Shown: positions 44,690-55,857 of the stretch, piece by piece | Position numbering within the stretch: position 1 is the first letter of the stretch | Layout: each line of letters starts with the position of its first letter | The notes under the pieces: model-generated | Told to the model about the DNA's origin: nothing | Databases searched by the model: none | The model's input: only the letters and a program-made list of their open reading frames with translations | Made by a program: the position numbers and the translations under genes | From: Hemicordylus capensis | Lineage: Eukaryota > Chordata > Lepidosauria > Squamata > Cordylidae | Direction: 5' to 3' | NCBI RefSeq assembly: GCF_027244095.1 | Contig: NC_069670.1 | Span: forward strand, 19,333,820-19,397,819 | DNA length: 64,000 nt

Positions 44690-45105
44690 TATTACAACAG
44701 AGAGTTTATTAGAAATTCGGTACTTAATAATAGGGAATGTTAGCCCAGGATTATGTCTGTTGACATCTGTTTTGCATAGTATACCGGGATTATGACATCT
44801 GTTTTGTATCTGTTTTGGCAGATCGCTATACCTGGGATGCTGGGAAGTTGGAAGAATTCAAATCTGGTGGGGACAGCATAATGGTGAGTGAGCCAACTGG
44901 GGCTTGTTTAATATATGATCAAGTGACAGAGAAAATGGCAAGAGTTTGACCTCGAATGTTCCAATATTTCCAACGGCATAACACTGTTGTAAAATTACAA
45001 ACAGCCCTTTGAACCTTTGCATGGTGTAACCTGGGATGAACGTACAATAAAATGTCCCGTTCTGAAGGAACAAGTGGATGGTGTGCACTCCTGAAGAAAG
45101 TGAAA
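44690..45105 (+). mobile_element. Probable LINE-derived segment
   Basis: + strand has coding-like pieces (RYTWDAGKLEEFKSGGDSIM, HNTVVKLQTAL) broken by stops, as in an L1 ORF2. Assignment is uncertain. Confidence 0.35.
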
Positions 45106-45112
45106 GGAGTTA

Positions 45113-45400
45113 TCCCCTGCTAACTTGGCAAAGAGGCACCTTTTAACGTGGTGATTCTCTTTATTTAGCAGGGGGAGAGTAACTGGCCCTCTTCACCCCC
45201 AGCACAGCATCCCTCCAGTGGCTGTTGCTGGTGTCTATCCTGTGTTTCCTTTTAGACTGTGAGCCCTTTGGGGACAGGGATCCACCTTATTTTATTCATT
45301 CATTCATTTATTTATTATTCCTCTGTGTAAACCGCCCTGAGCCATTTTTGGAAGGGCGGTATAGAAATCAATCAATCAATCAATCAATCAATCAGAAACC
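45113..45400 (+). repeat. L2-tailed repeat F with (AATC)n tail
   Basis: cccctgctaacttggcaaag, cagcatccctccagtggctg (empty site), gaagggcggtatagaaatca then (AATC)n. Confidence 0.83.
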
Positions 45401-46289
45401 AACAGGTGCATATGAGAAAGTGGAATAAAGGGTCAGAGGGAAGAGTACAAGAGGAAAAGTAGAATGGCTTTGGGAGAACAAAGTTAGGAGTGTGATTAAT
45501 GCATCACTGAAAGAACGCTTTTGAAAGTTCAGTATAGATGGTATTGGACTCCAACTAGATTACCATATTTACTTGAATCCCCTCAGAAGTTCTTTGATAT
45601 TAGATGTCATCTTAAATGCAGGGTCCTCTTCCTTCCAGGTTTAACTGTTTATAACTGCATTTAACTGTATTTTTTTTAAAGGCGGTCGTCTCAAATTCAG
45701 AGTCATCTTCTATTTGGGTAATTGCGGTTTTTAAAAAAATCTGTTATTTGAACCATGATCAATAATGGAAATGTAGAGTGGAGGGTGCTGACAGATATGT
45801 TTTGGAGTTGCCTGTTCATGAGCAAATTGTGGGGAGAAGTTCTAAAGGGGAAAAAGACATTACTGGCTACTCACTTTCAAAAGAGCAAAGAGTAGCATCA
45901 TTTGGATACATTACAGAAGAGATGTTAATGGTGGGCATAGAATGAAGGACCAATTTGCTGGCTGTCTAAATAAAAGGGAAATTGCAGACACATCCAGCTC
46001 TTAATTGGTCATACAGACCAATTTTATTTGGAAATTATGCTGACCAATTTTAAACCTGTAATTTCAGATCATGTGGCAAAGTTCTGTTTTGTGGCGTCGA
46101 AGCTCTGTAAAGCCTGTATTAGTAATTTGAAGAGTTTGTGATTTTGTAAACTTTGACATTTCTTGAACTTTCTTATTAATGCTATTCTTTGTTATTGTTT
46201 GTTAATCTGGTCTGTGACCGCAATAAATTTACTACTGCTCTTAATGATGGATTCCAAAGAGCATGGGATGTTGCTCTTATGTCCTAATT

Positions 46290-46600
46290 AACTTACTGCA
46301 AAGTAAAGAGAGTAAACCGGGATAAAATCTGTTGAAAAATGGAGCCTCTTTATAGGATATGGGGAGAATCACTTTCAGGATAGGAATCCTCCATTTGTGT
46401 GGTTATGTTCTCCTCACTAGGGCAGTTCGAGGGTTAAGATGCGAGGGAATATAAACTAGATGCTCATTTTTTAGTGTTATTCTTTTTCTTTTATACGTTT
46501 TGTTGGTCGAATAATGTTATGTTTATATATTGGATTAGAAGATGATGAGTTTAAGGATATGATCTCTTAGTGTTTTTGTTCTTGGTGCATTGCCTATAAT
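46290..46600 (+). mobile_element. L1 3' end, + strand
   Basis: aaaccgggataaaatctgtt, ggagcctctttataggatat, ctttcaggataggaatcctc and later text match the L1 end at 21690-22060 read on the other strand. Confidence 0.6.
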
Positions 46601-47896
46601 AACTCTTCTATAATTGTACGTTGGCGATAATAACTTGTATATAAATTCAGTGGGGGATAAAAGTAATAGAAGCAGCTAAGAACTGTGACACCCAGAAGTA
46701 AATCCTGCCAACGCTGGTGAGTAATATAATACTATGCAAGTAGCCAAGAACTGTTACCTCCAGAAGGAAGCCATTACAGAGCTGGTGGCAAGAAATTGCA
46801 GTGGAATCTGTCTTGGAATCAGGCTTTTAAAAACCCAAGAACTAACCTGCACTATTTGCAACTCTTCTCCCCTCCCTCTCCCCTTTGGGGAGTTATTCGC
46901 ACCTGGCTTCATGCTGCGGGGTAAATGTTGAGCAAAGCCACTTCGAATCACACTCGCGGCATTGAGGGAAGCAGCCCCTCCCCTCTGCTCTCGGGTTTAG
47001 TTTTGATGCAAGTTCACGAGGCATGCTTCTGTGTTTTCCTTCTAGCCAGTGGGGGGGGGGGAGAGCTTTCTAAAGAACTATATCTGCATTTCTGAAGAGA
47101 GTATCCTTCTTAGCACGCTAGTGATTCTACATCACTGCCTCTCCCTATTTGCTCCGGCGTTTTCGGAAAAAGTCGCTTAAACCCAGCGTTTTAAGAACCC
47201 GGAAATATACCGAGATAAGCTAGAATTCACAAGACAAAGCCTGATTTGTGCGTGGAGTGGATCCAAGGATCTCGAAGGGACTTCAGGGTAGGTTTGGCTG
47301 GTGTGTGAACGTACACACTCTCTTCCAGAGAAGATTCGGGGTAACAGCCCTATCTGTCAAGCCTCCTGGAGAGGCCTTGTTTTGCTTGCTAGGGAAGCCC
47401 AGAGAGCCGATCAGATGCCAAGAGCCTGACAGCGCAAAGAGCAAGCTACATAAAATGTCATGAGAGAGTTGGCGGGTGGGAGGGGCAAGGGGCGGAGCAA
47501 TGCCAACCATGCAGACACAAATATAAAGATAGTGGTGGTGTACCACACTGTTATACATCCATATCCACATCACGGGAGAATGTGCAATCTCATGGAGCCC
47601 ACTAAGACTTGGTAACTGTTGATACAGGAGCTGGGTAATTCCAAGGTCCCTCCACCAGTCCTTTTGATATAATACAAAATATAAATTATACATGCCCAAC
47701 GCATTCGTTGAGGTTCATTCTGTAGGTTCTGTGCTACATGCAAGTGGCAAAGAAGCAGCACGCTAATCAAAGGAAATGGTTCCATTGCAGACTGCCTGAT
47801 TATTCTTAGGTGGGGAAAAATAGACTAAATTCCGTGTGAAAACTCCATAGGAAGTCTCACATAAAGCAATTTAAAAACAGTGAACGGCACAGTTAC

Positions 47897-47925
47897 CTCT
47901 TCTCCAGTCCAAAAGTGCGCTCTGT
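47897..47925 (-). CDS. Possible exon H of the unidentified coiled-coil gene
   Basis: 29 nt, acceptor attccacagcactcag, donor GAAGAG|gtaact. Entering in phase 1 after exon G it completes Asp and reads RAHFWTGEE, ending in phase 0. Splice signals and phase fit, but the 2.6-kb intron and the short length leave room for chance. A further candidate at 47692-47733 has a weaker donor and was not called. Confidence 0.4.
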
Positions 47926-48134
47926 CTGAGTGCTGTGGAATTGCAGAGGGAAAGTTTATTATTTTAAAAGCGACCGCTATTGATTCACACATATATCAAT
48001 GGCAGCTTTTCCTATCCTGTTATGTAGGCCAACATTCGAAAACAATGCTTATGGACCCGTTCAAACCCATTAAAACCTTTCTAGAGCCTTCTGCTGGGTC
48101 AATATGGGCCATGCAATTGGAGTGAAAAGGACCG

Positions 48135-48345
48135 ATCTATCAGTGGCTACTAGTTTTGATGGCTAAAGGCTACCTCCAGGCTCAGAGGGAGGATGCCTCT
48201 GAACACCAGTTGCAGGGGAGCAGCAGCAGAAGAGAGGGCATGCCTTTACCTCCTGCCTGTGGGCTTCCCAGAGGCATCTGTGCGAAACAGGATGCTGGAC
48301 TAGATGGGCTTTGGGCCTGATCCAGCTGGGTTCTTCTGATCAGGG
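48135..48345 (+). mobile_element. CR1 3' UTR fragment
   Basis: gatctatcagtggctactag to gctttgggcctgatccagct. Confidence 0.8.
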
Positions 48346-49071
48346 CTGCCATACCCCCCCAGAATTCGGGTATCACCCAGATTATAGACATCTCACCCGG
48401 ATTGCTTAGCCCACCCAGATTCGCCCGGATTTCAGCTTTCATTCTTAAAAAAAAACCCAACAAGCTAAGCTCTAGCCCTTGTAGAAGCGGAGTTATGGAG
48501 CAAAACGTGCAGTCACTCTTCTGCTCAACTGCTGGACTTGGATTAAGAGAGGAAGAGCAGAAGAGGTTAGCTGGGAGGGTTTCACTTTCACAAGTGCAGT
48601 AATCCCCTGAGGAATGCTGCCTTGTTTGTTATCTGCAGGGGAATCTCTTTTGGGCAGTTGAGAGGATAGTTTGCTTTTGATGTGAATTACTACCAGCCTG
48701 CCAGACTGTGTATTGTAATGTTTAAGGACTTTCTTGGCTTTACATTCAGTGCATGCCTACTTAGAAGTAAGCACCATTGGTGTCAACCAAATCTTCTTCC
48801 AAATAAGTATGTACAGAATTGCAGCTTTCATTAAAAAGCTGTCCATTTTTTGTTCTATTGCCGGTGTTAATATGTCAAGGGAAATGGTCAGGCAAAGATA
48901 TTTTCCCCAACTATTGTTGGTAGATATCCAGAGCAAATACAAGTCAGCTGGAAAGAGCAGCTGCTATTTTGCATATGCAAATTATTTTCAAGCCAATTAA
49001 AATAATATGCAGATTAGTCACATGGATTTAGAGAGCTAGAATATGGCAACCCTAGTTCTGATGTTCTTAAT

Positions 49072-49400
49072 TAGGAACATAGGAACAGTGTGTGTGTGTG
49101 TGTGTGTGACACACTCACTTACACACACACACTCTGAGTCAGACCATAGGTCTATCTTGCTCAGTATTGTCTACACAGACTGGCAGCGGCTTCTCCGAGG
49201 TTGCAGGCAGGAATCTCTCTCAGCCCTATCTTGGAGATGCTGCCAGGGAGGGAACTTGGGACCTAGATGCTCTTCCCAGAGTGGCTCCATCCATCTTACA
49301 GTGCTCACACTTCTAGTCTCCTTTCCATATGCAACCAGGGCAGACCCTGCTTAGCTAAGGCGACAAGTCACGTTTGCTACCACAAGACCAGCTCTCTTCC
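49072..49400 (-). repeat. Dimeric 5S/tRNA SINE with (GT)n/(CA)n expansion in the tail
   Basis: gaacataggaaca, then a GT run and a CA run (49088-49132), then tctgagtcagaccataggtc through accacaagaccagctctctt. Confidence 0.82.
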
Positions 49401-50249
49401 TGTTACACAGATCTTTAGAGTTCACCACTTAAAACAGAGCGCTTTGTTAATGGGAGACAAAGTTTGGCTCTCACCTGACATGTTTTCTTGGTTCACTTAG
49501 CATTCTTTTATCTGTAACATTAAGAACGATATTACAGTTGTTTACATTTGGCCAGGGATGTTGCTAGGTACTTAAAAGATCCGAGGCCCACACCCACAGC
49601 CCCCCTTTAATAATTAAACTCAGTCATACCCCCCAGCCACCCACCCCCGAATCATTACGCATGGTTTTTTAAAAGTCCCTGATTTTATAATATAGTGGTG
49701 ATGAAGGTGGAAGCAGCAGAGAGATATGTGTGTCTGGGAACTCTCTCGCAGGCTCTGTGCCTCCATGGCTGAACTTCCTTCCTTTCTGGAAGAGGTCATG
49801 GAGGAGAGAGGTCTCTGATGAGCTTTGGGACTCTAAGCAATTCATTGGGGCCCCGTGCCCCACAGAGCCACCCCCTGATGACGCCCTTGCATTTGGGAAT
49901 GGAGTCCACTTGGTCTAACAGCTTGATCCTAACACTTGCTCCATCAGCACATGAGGATTTACAATGCACAATGTTAGAAACAGAGGGAAACTGAATTTCG
50001 GGCCTATGATCTAGAACTACAGGCTTTATATTCACCAACAGGTTCACAATCAAGATGTTAATCTACACACTTCTGCAGTGTTAACCTGAGCAGCACCTCC
50101 GGTGGCTGTTCAGGCTAGATCCACTTTGTGAGTACAGGAAGTCAGGTGAGACTGTGTGGCCATATTCAAGAGGGCCATAATTAAAACCAAAACATACTTT
50201 ACAGACTGTCAGAAAGGAAAGTGGATGTGTAATTATGGTTAGGGTCTTT

Positions 50250-50500
50250 AAAGGTAAAGGGTGCCATCAAAGGTAAAGGGTGCCGATTTTGACTCCTGGC
50301 GCCCACAGAGCCCTGTGGTTTTCTTTGGTAGAATACAGGAGGGGTTGACCATTGCCTCCTCCCGCGCAGTATGAGATAATGCATCTTTCAGCATCTTCCT
50401 ATATCGCTGCTGCCCAACATAGTACCAGCGGGGATTCGAACTGGCAACCTTCTGCTTATTAGTCAAGCATTTCCCCGCTGCACCACTTAAGCTCCTTTGC
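50250..50500 (-). repeat. Sauria SINE, - strand, next to exon G
   Basis: aaaggtaaagggtgccatca duplicated at the tail, then gattcgaactggcaaccttc and aagcatttccccgctgcacc. It ends about 20 bp before exon G of the - strand gene. Confidence 0.87.
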
Positions 50501-50519
50501 AGTCACTTAAATAACATAC

Positions 50520-50550
50520 CTTGGCTGTTGAGAAGCTCAGATTCTTCATA
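50520..50550 (-). CDS. Unidentified coiled-coil gene, exon G
   Basis: 31 nt, acceptor gtttttccatttag, donor CAAG|gtatgt. Phase 0 in, reading YEESELLNSQ, phase 1 out. It follows exon F after a 502-bp intron. Downstream exons must enter in phase 1. Confidence 0.72.
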
Positions 50551-50644
50551 CTAAATGGAAAAACACCATTTGACTAGCAGTTAATTAAAACAAACAAGAT
50601 ATCCTTAGAAGACCAAAAAGTATTTAGGATGTTGCGGGAAGTTT

Positions 50645-50745
50645 CTTTTTAGATTGTGAGCCCTTTGAGGACAGGGATCCTTCTTACTTATTTATTATTT
50701 CTCTGTGTAAACTGCCCTGAGCCATTTTTGGAAGGGTGGTTACTC
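50645..50745 (+). repeat. L2-tailed repeat F, tail half
   Basis: tttttagattgtgagccctt to gccatttttggaagggtggt. Confidence 0.75.
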
Positions 50746-51052
50746 TCTACACAGCCACACAGCCAAGCATACACATTCCATTTTGAGAATTAGTCAATCT
50801 TTATCAACACAAAAAGAGTCTATAAAGACCTTCAACTCCTTCCACTTTCTGGACCCAATAAATCCAGCTCTGTTTAGTCATGATTAAGTTCCGGAACGGG
50901 ATCTGTCACATCTAACTTGTCCCCTTGCTTTCAGTGGGACTTGGTCATGACTAATTTTACCTAGACAGGTCCTGTCTTTGCTTTTAAATCACAATGTAAC
51001 TGGTCTTTAGGAAGTTTACATACCACTCCTGAAACAGTAGTATTATACTCAC

Positions 51053-51110
51053 CCAGAAGTTTGTGACATTCAGGTAATTTGATATCTCGCCCGAAAGTCT
51101 CTCAATCTCA
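51053..51110 (-). CDS. Unidentified coiled-coil gene, exon F
   Basis: 58 nt, acceptor gctttattttcaaag, donor TGG|gtgagt. Completes Asn, then reads EIERLSGEISNYLNVTNFW and ends in phase 0. Phase 0 entry would meet an immediate stop, so phase 2 entry from exon E is required and is what exon E supplies. The EIERL.GEI..YL pattern again suggests a coiled-coil helix. Confidence 0.78.
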
Positions 51111-51386
51111 CTTTGAAAATAAAGCAGAACACAAAAATCTATATTCAGAAGTTGAAATTTAAACGCAATTGTTTGCCACACAAAAATGATTAATAAGTAT
51201 AAAAGGTACAGAGGCAAGCCATTCGTCTAGATTAGTTCAATTTATTTCACTTTTTAATTTGTAAAAGGTTCCTTATTTTTTTACTCCTAATGAGAAAAAG
51301 GGAAGCAAATGCATTTCAAGGACAAAATGAAAACTAACCAGCTCAAAACAATGGAAATTTCAGGAGAAAAATGATAAGCTAACATT

Positions 51387-51643
51387 CCCCTGCTAACTGA
51401 GCAAAGAGGTGATTTTAAAGTGGTGATTTTTTAAAGTGGTGATTATCTGTATTGAGCAGGGGGAGAGCAACTGGCCCTATCCATCCACAGCACAGCATCC
51501 CTCCAGTGGCTGTTGCTGATGTCTCTCTCAGGTTTCTTTTTAGGATTGTGAGCCCTTTGGGTACAGGGAGCCATTTTATTTATTTATATCTATGTAAACC
51601 ACTTTGGGGAACTTTCTTTGAAGAGTGGTATATAAATATTCAT

Positions 51644-51674
<31 letters not shown>

Positions 51675-51680
51675 TTATAA
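51387..51680 (+). repeat. L2-tailed repeat F with (CA)n
   Basis: cccctgctaactgagcaaag, cagcatccctccagtggctg (empty site), gaagagtggtatataaatat, then (ca)n 51647-51675. Confidence 0.82.
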
Positions 51681-51789
51681 GAAGCAGCTGTACTCATGTA
51701 CAATATATGTCATTGAAAGTCAATGGCCTTGTTCACACAGTCATGTGAATCTAGGTTCAATGTGGGTTACCAACATTAGTGTGATTGTG

Positions 51790-52392
51790 TGATTCTCCCT
51801 GCAACTAGGATTTAGGGGCATCTTGCCTCTGAGGCTAGAAGTGGCCTATAGTCCTCAGATTAGTAGCCATTGATAGACTTGTCCTAACATAAGAACAGCC
51901 CTGCTGGATCAGGCCCAAGGAAGCCCATCTAGTCCAGCATCCTGTTTCACACAGCGGCCCACCAGATGCCGCTGGAAGCCTACAGGCAGGAGTTGAGGGC
52001 ATGCCCTCCCTTCTGCTGTTACTCCCCTGCAACTGGGACTCAGAGGCATCCTGCCTTTGAGGCTGGAGGTGGCCTATAGCCCTCTGACTAGCAGCCATTG
52101 AAAGACCCCTCCTCCATGAAGTTATCCAAACCCTTCTTAAAGCCATCCAGGTTGTTGGCTGTCACCACATCTTGTGGCAGAGAAATCCACACGTTGATTA
52201 TGAGTTGTGTGAAAAAGTAATTCCGTTTGTTCGTCCTAGACTTCCTGGCAATCTATTTCATGGGATGACCCCTGGTTCTAGTGTTATGTGACAAGGAGAA
52301 GAATTTCTCTCTATCCACTTTCTCCACACCATGCATGAATTTGTCCAAATCCCCGTAAGACTGTACTATATGTTGCACACCGTCAGGCATTG
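51790..52392 (-). mobile_element. CR1 LINE 3' end, - strand
   Basis: cataagaacagccctgctgg .. ggctggaggtggcctatagc .. gtcaccacatcttgtggcag .. tttctccacaccatgcatga; a shorter tandem fragment precedes it at 51795-51890. Confidence 0.87.
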
Positions 52393-52521
52393 GCCATGAT
52401 CCTACCCAACCGACATGGCATATCGACAGACCCCCTAGGGAAGAGGCTGAGAAAGGACAATTGGTGGAGTGTACACCAAAGAATTCAGACTACGAATTCC
52501 AGACTTCGCCAGCCCCACTAT

Positions 52522-52657
52522 CAGGGATCCCTCGAACAGGGATTCCCAGATGTTGTTGACTACAACTCTCAGGATCCCCAGCTGCAATGGCCTTTGCCTG
52601 GGGATTCTGGGAGTTGTAGTCAACAACATCTGGGAATCCCTGTCAGAGGGAACACTG
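52522..52657. mobile_element. Hairpin hAT, family A (136 bp)
   Basis: CAGGGATCCCTCGAACAGGG to CAGAGGGAACACTG. 8-bp flanks cccactat/cccactac, one mismatch. Confidence 0.88.
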
Positions 52658-52854
52658 CCCACTACGTGCGTGCAAAATGCCAACTAGGATTCCCCAGTGT
52701 TGGGGCATGCTAGTTGGCATTCTCCGCACAAGTAGTGAGTTGTGATGCAACAATAGTCCTCTGCAAGCACTGGGCCCCAGAGGTTTGATCTGTAAGAAGC
52801 TTCCCCACAGGCATCGAAGATGTTAAAATATCACCATAACCTATAACGTCTTAC

Positions 52855-52885
52855 TTTTCATATTCTTCTTTCTTTAGTGCCCAGT
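52855..52885 (-). CDS. Unidentified coiled-coil gene, exon E
   Basis: 31 nt, acceptor tttttctttcttcttag, donor AAAA|gtaaga. It completes Asp and reads WALKKEEYE, then leaves AA| to be completed as Asn by exon F. The other two frames contain stops near the junction, so only the frame that fits its neighbours is open. Confidence 0.75.
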
Positions 52886-52944
52886 CTAAGAAGAAAGAAA
52901 AAGATCATTTTGCCCATTGCAAGTGGAACTTGTTCTTATTTGAA

Positions 52945-52948
<4 letters not shown>

Positions 52949-52987
<39 letters not shown>

Positions 52988-52989
52988 TC
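52949..52989 (+). repeat. (CT)n microsatellite
   Basis: About 17 CT units followed by ccctctcccc. Confidence 0.9.
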
Positions 52990-53296
52990 CCCTTAGGTTT
53001 CCCCCTCCAAGTCACCTTGATTTTAAAACCAGTTTATTTGCCTTGATATGTCTCTTGGCATCCATTCAAGCGATTTCAGATTCTGACATTTTGATTTTAA
53101 TCAGAGAGAATGTGCTGAGAATAGGCCAAAGACATTGGATTTCATTTTTTTCACTAAAGCTAAAGTATGAACCAGGTTAGAACTACTCCCTTACACCCAG
53201 GCATGGATTCACCCAGCACAGTTATCTGGATAAGGTTCCTGACTTCAGGGGAGAAAGGGTAAGATTACAAAGTCATTAATAAAGTACTTCCCCCAG

Positions 53297-53555
53297 ATGT
53301 AAAGGTAAAGTGTGCGGGCAAGTCGATTTCGACTCCTGGCACCCACAGAGCCCTGTGGTTTCCTTTGGTAGAATACAGGAGGGGTTGACCATTGCCTCCT
53401 TCTGCTCAGTATGATGCCTTTCAGCATCTTCCTACATCGCTGCTGCCCGATATAGGTGTTTCCCATAGTCTGGGAAACATACCAGCGGGGATTCGAACTG
53501 GCAACTTTCTGCTTGTTAGTCAAGCATTTCCCCGCTGCGCCACGTAAGGTGACTC
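53297..53555 (-). repeat. Sauria SINE, - strand
   Basis: tgtaaaggtaaagtgtgcgg to aagcatttccccgctgcgcc; full length, in the intron between D2 and E. Confidence 0.88.
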
Positions 53556-53608
53556 TCCTCCAGATGTACAATCCCCTTAATGTGTTTCTTTTTGCGATGA
53601 ATACATAC

Positions 53609-53636
53609 CTTTTGTTTTATAACGCAGCCTTGAGTT
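53609..53636 (-). CDS. Unidentified coiled-coil gene, micro-exon D2
   Basis: 28 nt between acceptor attttaaacttag and donor gtatgtattc. Phase 0 in, phase 1 out, reading NSRLRYKTK plus the first base of an Asp codon. This exon was predicted before it was found: exon D leaves in phase 0 and exon E needs phase 1, so an exon of 3n+1 nt was required between them. That is the strongest internal support for the gene model. Confidence 0.7.
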
Positions 53637-53857
53637 CTAAGTTTAAAATGAACAAAAGTGGTATTAGGTTCAAATACAGACCCTTATCTATTAACCCCTT
53701 AAATCCTATGGATTTCACCTCTGGAGTTAAAACCTGAACTGGTGTTCAGGCATGGGCAGTGTCTGGCCCCCTCAACCTGATTTTATTGTAAAAATAAAGA
53801 ACCTGATTTTATTGTAAAAATAAAGAATGGTAAAAATAAAGAAAATAAATAAACTTG

Positions 53858-54068
53858 CCAGCGTGGTGTAGTGGTTAGAGTGCTGGATTAGGACCGGGGA
53901 GACCCGAGTTCAAATCCTCATCCAGCCATGAGACTTGCTGGGTGACTCTGGGCCAGTCACTTCTCTATCAGCCTAACCTACTTCACAGGGTTGTTGTGAT
54001 GAGAAACTCAAGTATGTAGTACACCGCTCTGGGCTCCTTGGAGGAAGAGCGGGATATAAATATAATAA

Positions 54069-54125
<57 letters not shown>

Positions 54126-54130
54126 AATAA
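53858..54130 (+). repeat. CORE-SINE with long (AAT)n tail
   Basis: gccagcgtggtgtagtggtt to ggaggaagagcgggatataa, followed by about 20 AAT units. Lies in the intron between exons D and D2 of the - strand gene. Looks recent. Confidence 0.9.
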
Positions 54131-54201
54131 TTTCCATGCACTGAAATACAAGGGAAGGTTGTAAGCCAGCCACAAACGTAAAGAAAATGTCAAAAAGGTA
54201 C

Positions 54202-54252
54202 CGCATTCTTAAGCTTCCTGTTTTCTGTTCTTAGAGCATCAATCTCCTGAAC
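54202..54252 (-). CDS. Unidentified coiled-coil gene, exon D
   Basis: 51 nt, acceptor tttttttgcttttag, donor GCG|gtacct. It reads VQEIDALRTENRKLKNA in phase 0 at both ends. The I..L...N..L spacing and the ENRKLK segment are typical of a leucine-zipper-like helix. The CORE-SINE and (AAT)n run at 53858-54130 lie just downstream in the intron. Confidence 0.78.
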
Positions 54253-54339
54253 CTAAAAGCAAAAAAAGGAAACAGACAAAACAACCAACTGAATGATAGT
54301 TGGTGTCAAGGTAGCATATCAGTTAGCATATCAGTTAGT

Positions 54340-54455
54340 CCCTTGCTAACTGAGCAAAGAGGCACATTTTAAAAGTGGCAATTATCTTTATTTAGTAGGA
54401 GGGGAGCAACTGGCCCTATCCATCCCCAGCACAGCATCCGTCCAGTGGCTGTTGC
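54340..54455 (+). repeat. L2-tailed repeat F, 5' half
   Basis: tcccttgctaactgagcaaa to agcatccgtccagtggctgt; truncated after the empty site. Confidence 0.75.
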
Positions 54456-54567
54456 CTAGATCCTGTCGAAATCAATGGGACTAGTTAGTCATGAGAACCT
54501 AGGCTGTAAAAAAAAAAAGATGGAGCTTGACGTTAGCAGCCGTTCTTCCACAATATGGAAGAAGACC

Positions 54568-54578
54568 TCTATAGAGAG

Positions 54579-54616
<38 letters not shown>
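54568..54616 (+). repeat. (AG)n microsatellite
   Basis: Uninterrupted except for one aa step; lies in the intron between exons C and D. Confidence 0.9.
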
Positions 54617-54741
54617 TTCAGCAGAAAAACACACATCTTTGATGTGTGAATGTGTGATGTGAGAATTACACCCATCTTAACCACCCATCTTTGATTTTCA
54701 TGTGCAGCAGACCCACAAGGCTCATTTCGTGAGTTACTCAC

Positions 54742-54808
54742 AGACTGGCTGCTGTCCAAAAAGGTGCAGATTTCATGCACAAGCCTCTTCCTCTGATCTT
54801 TGTTTTTT
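54742..54808 (-). CDS. Unidentified coiled-coil gene, exon C
   Basis: 67 nt, acceptor ttatgtttcag, donor TCT|gtgagt. It completes Leu, then reads KNKDQRKRLVHEICTFLDSS and ends QS in phase 0. The sequence is charged with heptad-like spacing of L, V, I and F, as in a coiled coil. It is the longest exon of the chain. Confidence 0.78.
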
Positions 54809-54910
54809 CTGAAACATAAATAGACAATTTCCCTATGTTTAGGCTGAATTTTTAATACAAAAATATCAGACACCATCTATTTCGAGAGGTAATTTTGTAG
54901 AAGGACTTAC

Positions 54911-54959
54911 AAAATCTGCAGATAGGCCTCGTTTTTCACCAGCACCTGCTCACCATTTT
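54911..54959 (-). CDS. Unidentified coiled-coil gene, exon B
   Basis: 49 nt between acceptor tttcattatag and donor gtaagtcc. It enters in phase 1 (completing Glu from exon A), reads ENGEQVLVKNEAYLQI, and leaves in phase 2 with TT|, completed as Leu by exon C. Phases match on both sides, which chance exons rarely do. Confidence 0.75.
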
Positions 54960-55587
54960 CTATAATGAAACATGCACAGATGGAAAGAGGGCATTATACC
55001 ATCAAGCACAGGTCGGTCAGAAATCAGGAGTCTTATTGCCTCAGCAGCAAACAAGATGTTCAAAAAGCAGTTTCCAAACCAGAAACTATGGTGTGGTCAC
55101 ACTTGGAGTACTGCGTACAGTTTAGAAGGATATCGTAGAACTGGAGCAAGGTGCAGAAGAGGATCAGCCCAGATGATCCTTATGAGGCAAGGCTACAGCA
55201 CCTGGGGCTTTTTGGTTTGGAAAAGAAGTGACTACTGGGAGACATGATCGAGGCATATAAAATTATGCATGGAGCAGAGAGAGTGCATAGAGAGAAATTT
55301 TGCTCCCTCTCTCACAACACTAGAACCAGGGGTCATCTATTCTGTCCCATGAAACTGATTGCCAAGAAATCTAGAAACAACAGAAGGAAGTGCTTTTTCA
55401 CACAAAGCATAATTAACCTATGGAATTCTCTGCCACAAGATGTGGTGACGGCCAACAACCTGGATGGCTTTAAGTGGGGTTTGGATAAATGCATCGAGGA
55501 GAGGTCTATCAATGGCTACTAGTCTGAGGGCTATAGGCCACCTCCAGCCTCAGAGGCAGGATGCCTCTGAATACCAGTTGACTAGCT

Positions 55588-55857
55588 CAGGAGTTCTCAA
55601 CGTTGGGTCTCTAGATCAGGCTTCCCCAAACTGCGGCCCTCCAGATGTTGCTGAACTACAACTCCCAGCATACCCAGCCACAATAAATTGTGGCTAGGGA
55701 TGCTGGGAGTTGTAGTTCAGCAACATCTGGAGGGCCGCAGTTTGGGGAAGCCTGCTCTAGATGTTATTGGACTTCAACTCCCATAATCCCCTGCCCCAAT
55801 GGCCTTGGCTGGGGATTATGGGAGTTGAAGTCCAATAACATCTGGGGACCCAACATT
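55588..55857. mobile_element. Hairpin hAT, family C, split by a family B insertion
   Basis: Left piece 55588-55616 (CAGGAGTTCTCAACGTTGGG) and right piece 55755-55857 (to GGGGACCCAACATT). The right terminus lacks the last bases seen in other copies. Duplication-like flanks gactagct/gactagat, but the adjacent CR1 text is deleted, so these flanks are not decisive. Confidence 0.75.
55617..55754. mobile_element. Hairpin hAT, family B (138 bp), nested
   Basis: Same length and ends as the copy at 4887, with a perfect 8-bp duplication ctctagat (55609-55616, 55755-55762). It is inserted inside a family C hairpin, which itself sits in a CR1 3' UTR. Carries GAACTACAACTCCCAGCATA. Confidence 0.9.

Noticed and set aside
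46758-46781. 24-nt exon candidate on the - strand
   Set aside because: Splice-like ends but very short, and hydrophobic content unlike the rest of the gene; chance is likely.
47692-47733. Further exon of the coiled-coil gene (acceptor cttgcatgtag, donor gtataa)
   Set aside because: Weak donor, and it is open in more than one phase, so phase gives no support.
55244-55522. 92-codon frame as a host protein
   Set aside because: Matches the end of a CR1-type ORF2 (FFTQ..INLWNSLPQDVV) and is followed by a CR1 3' UTR; also seen at 38.7 kb.
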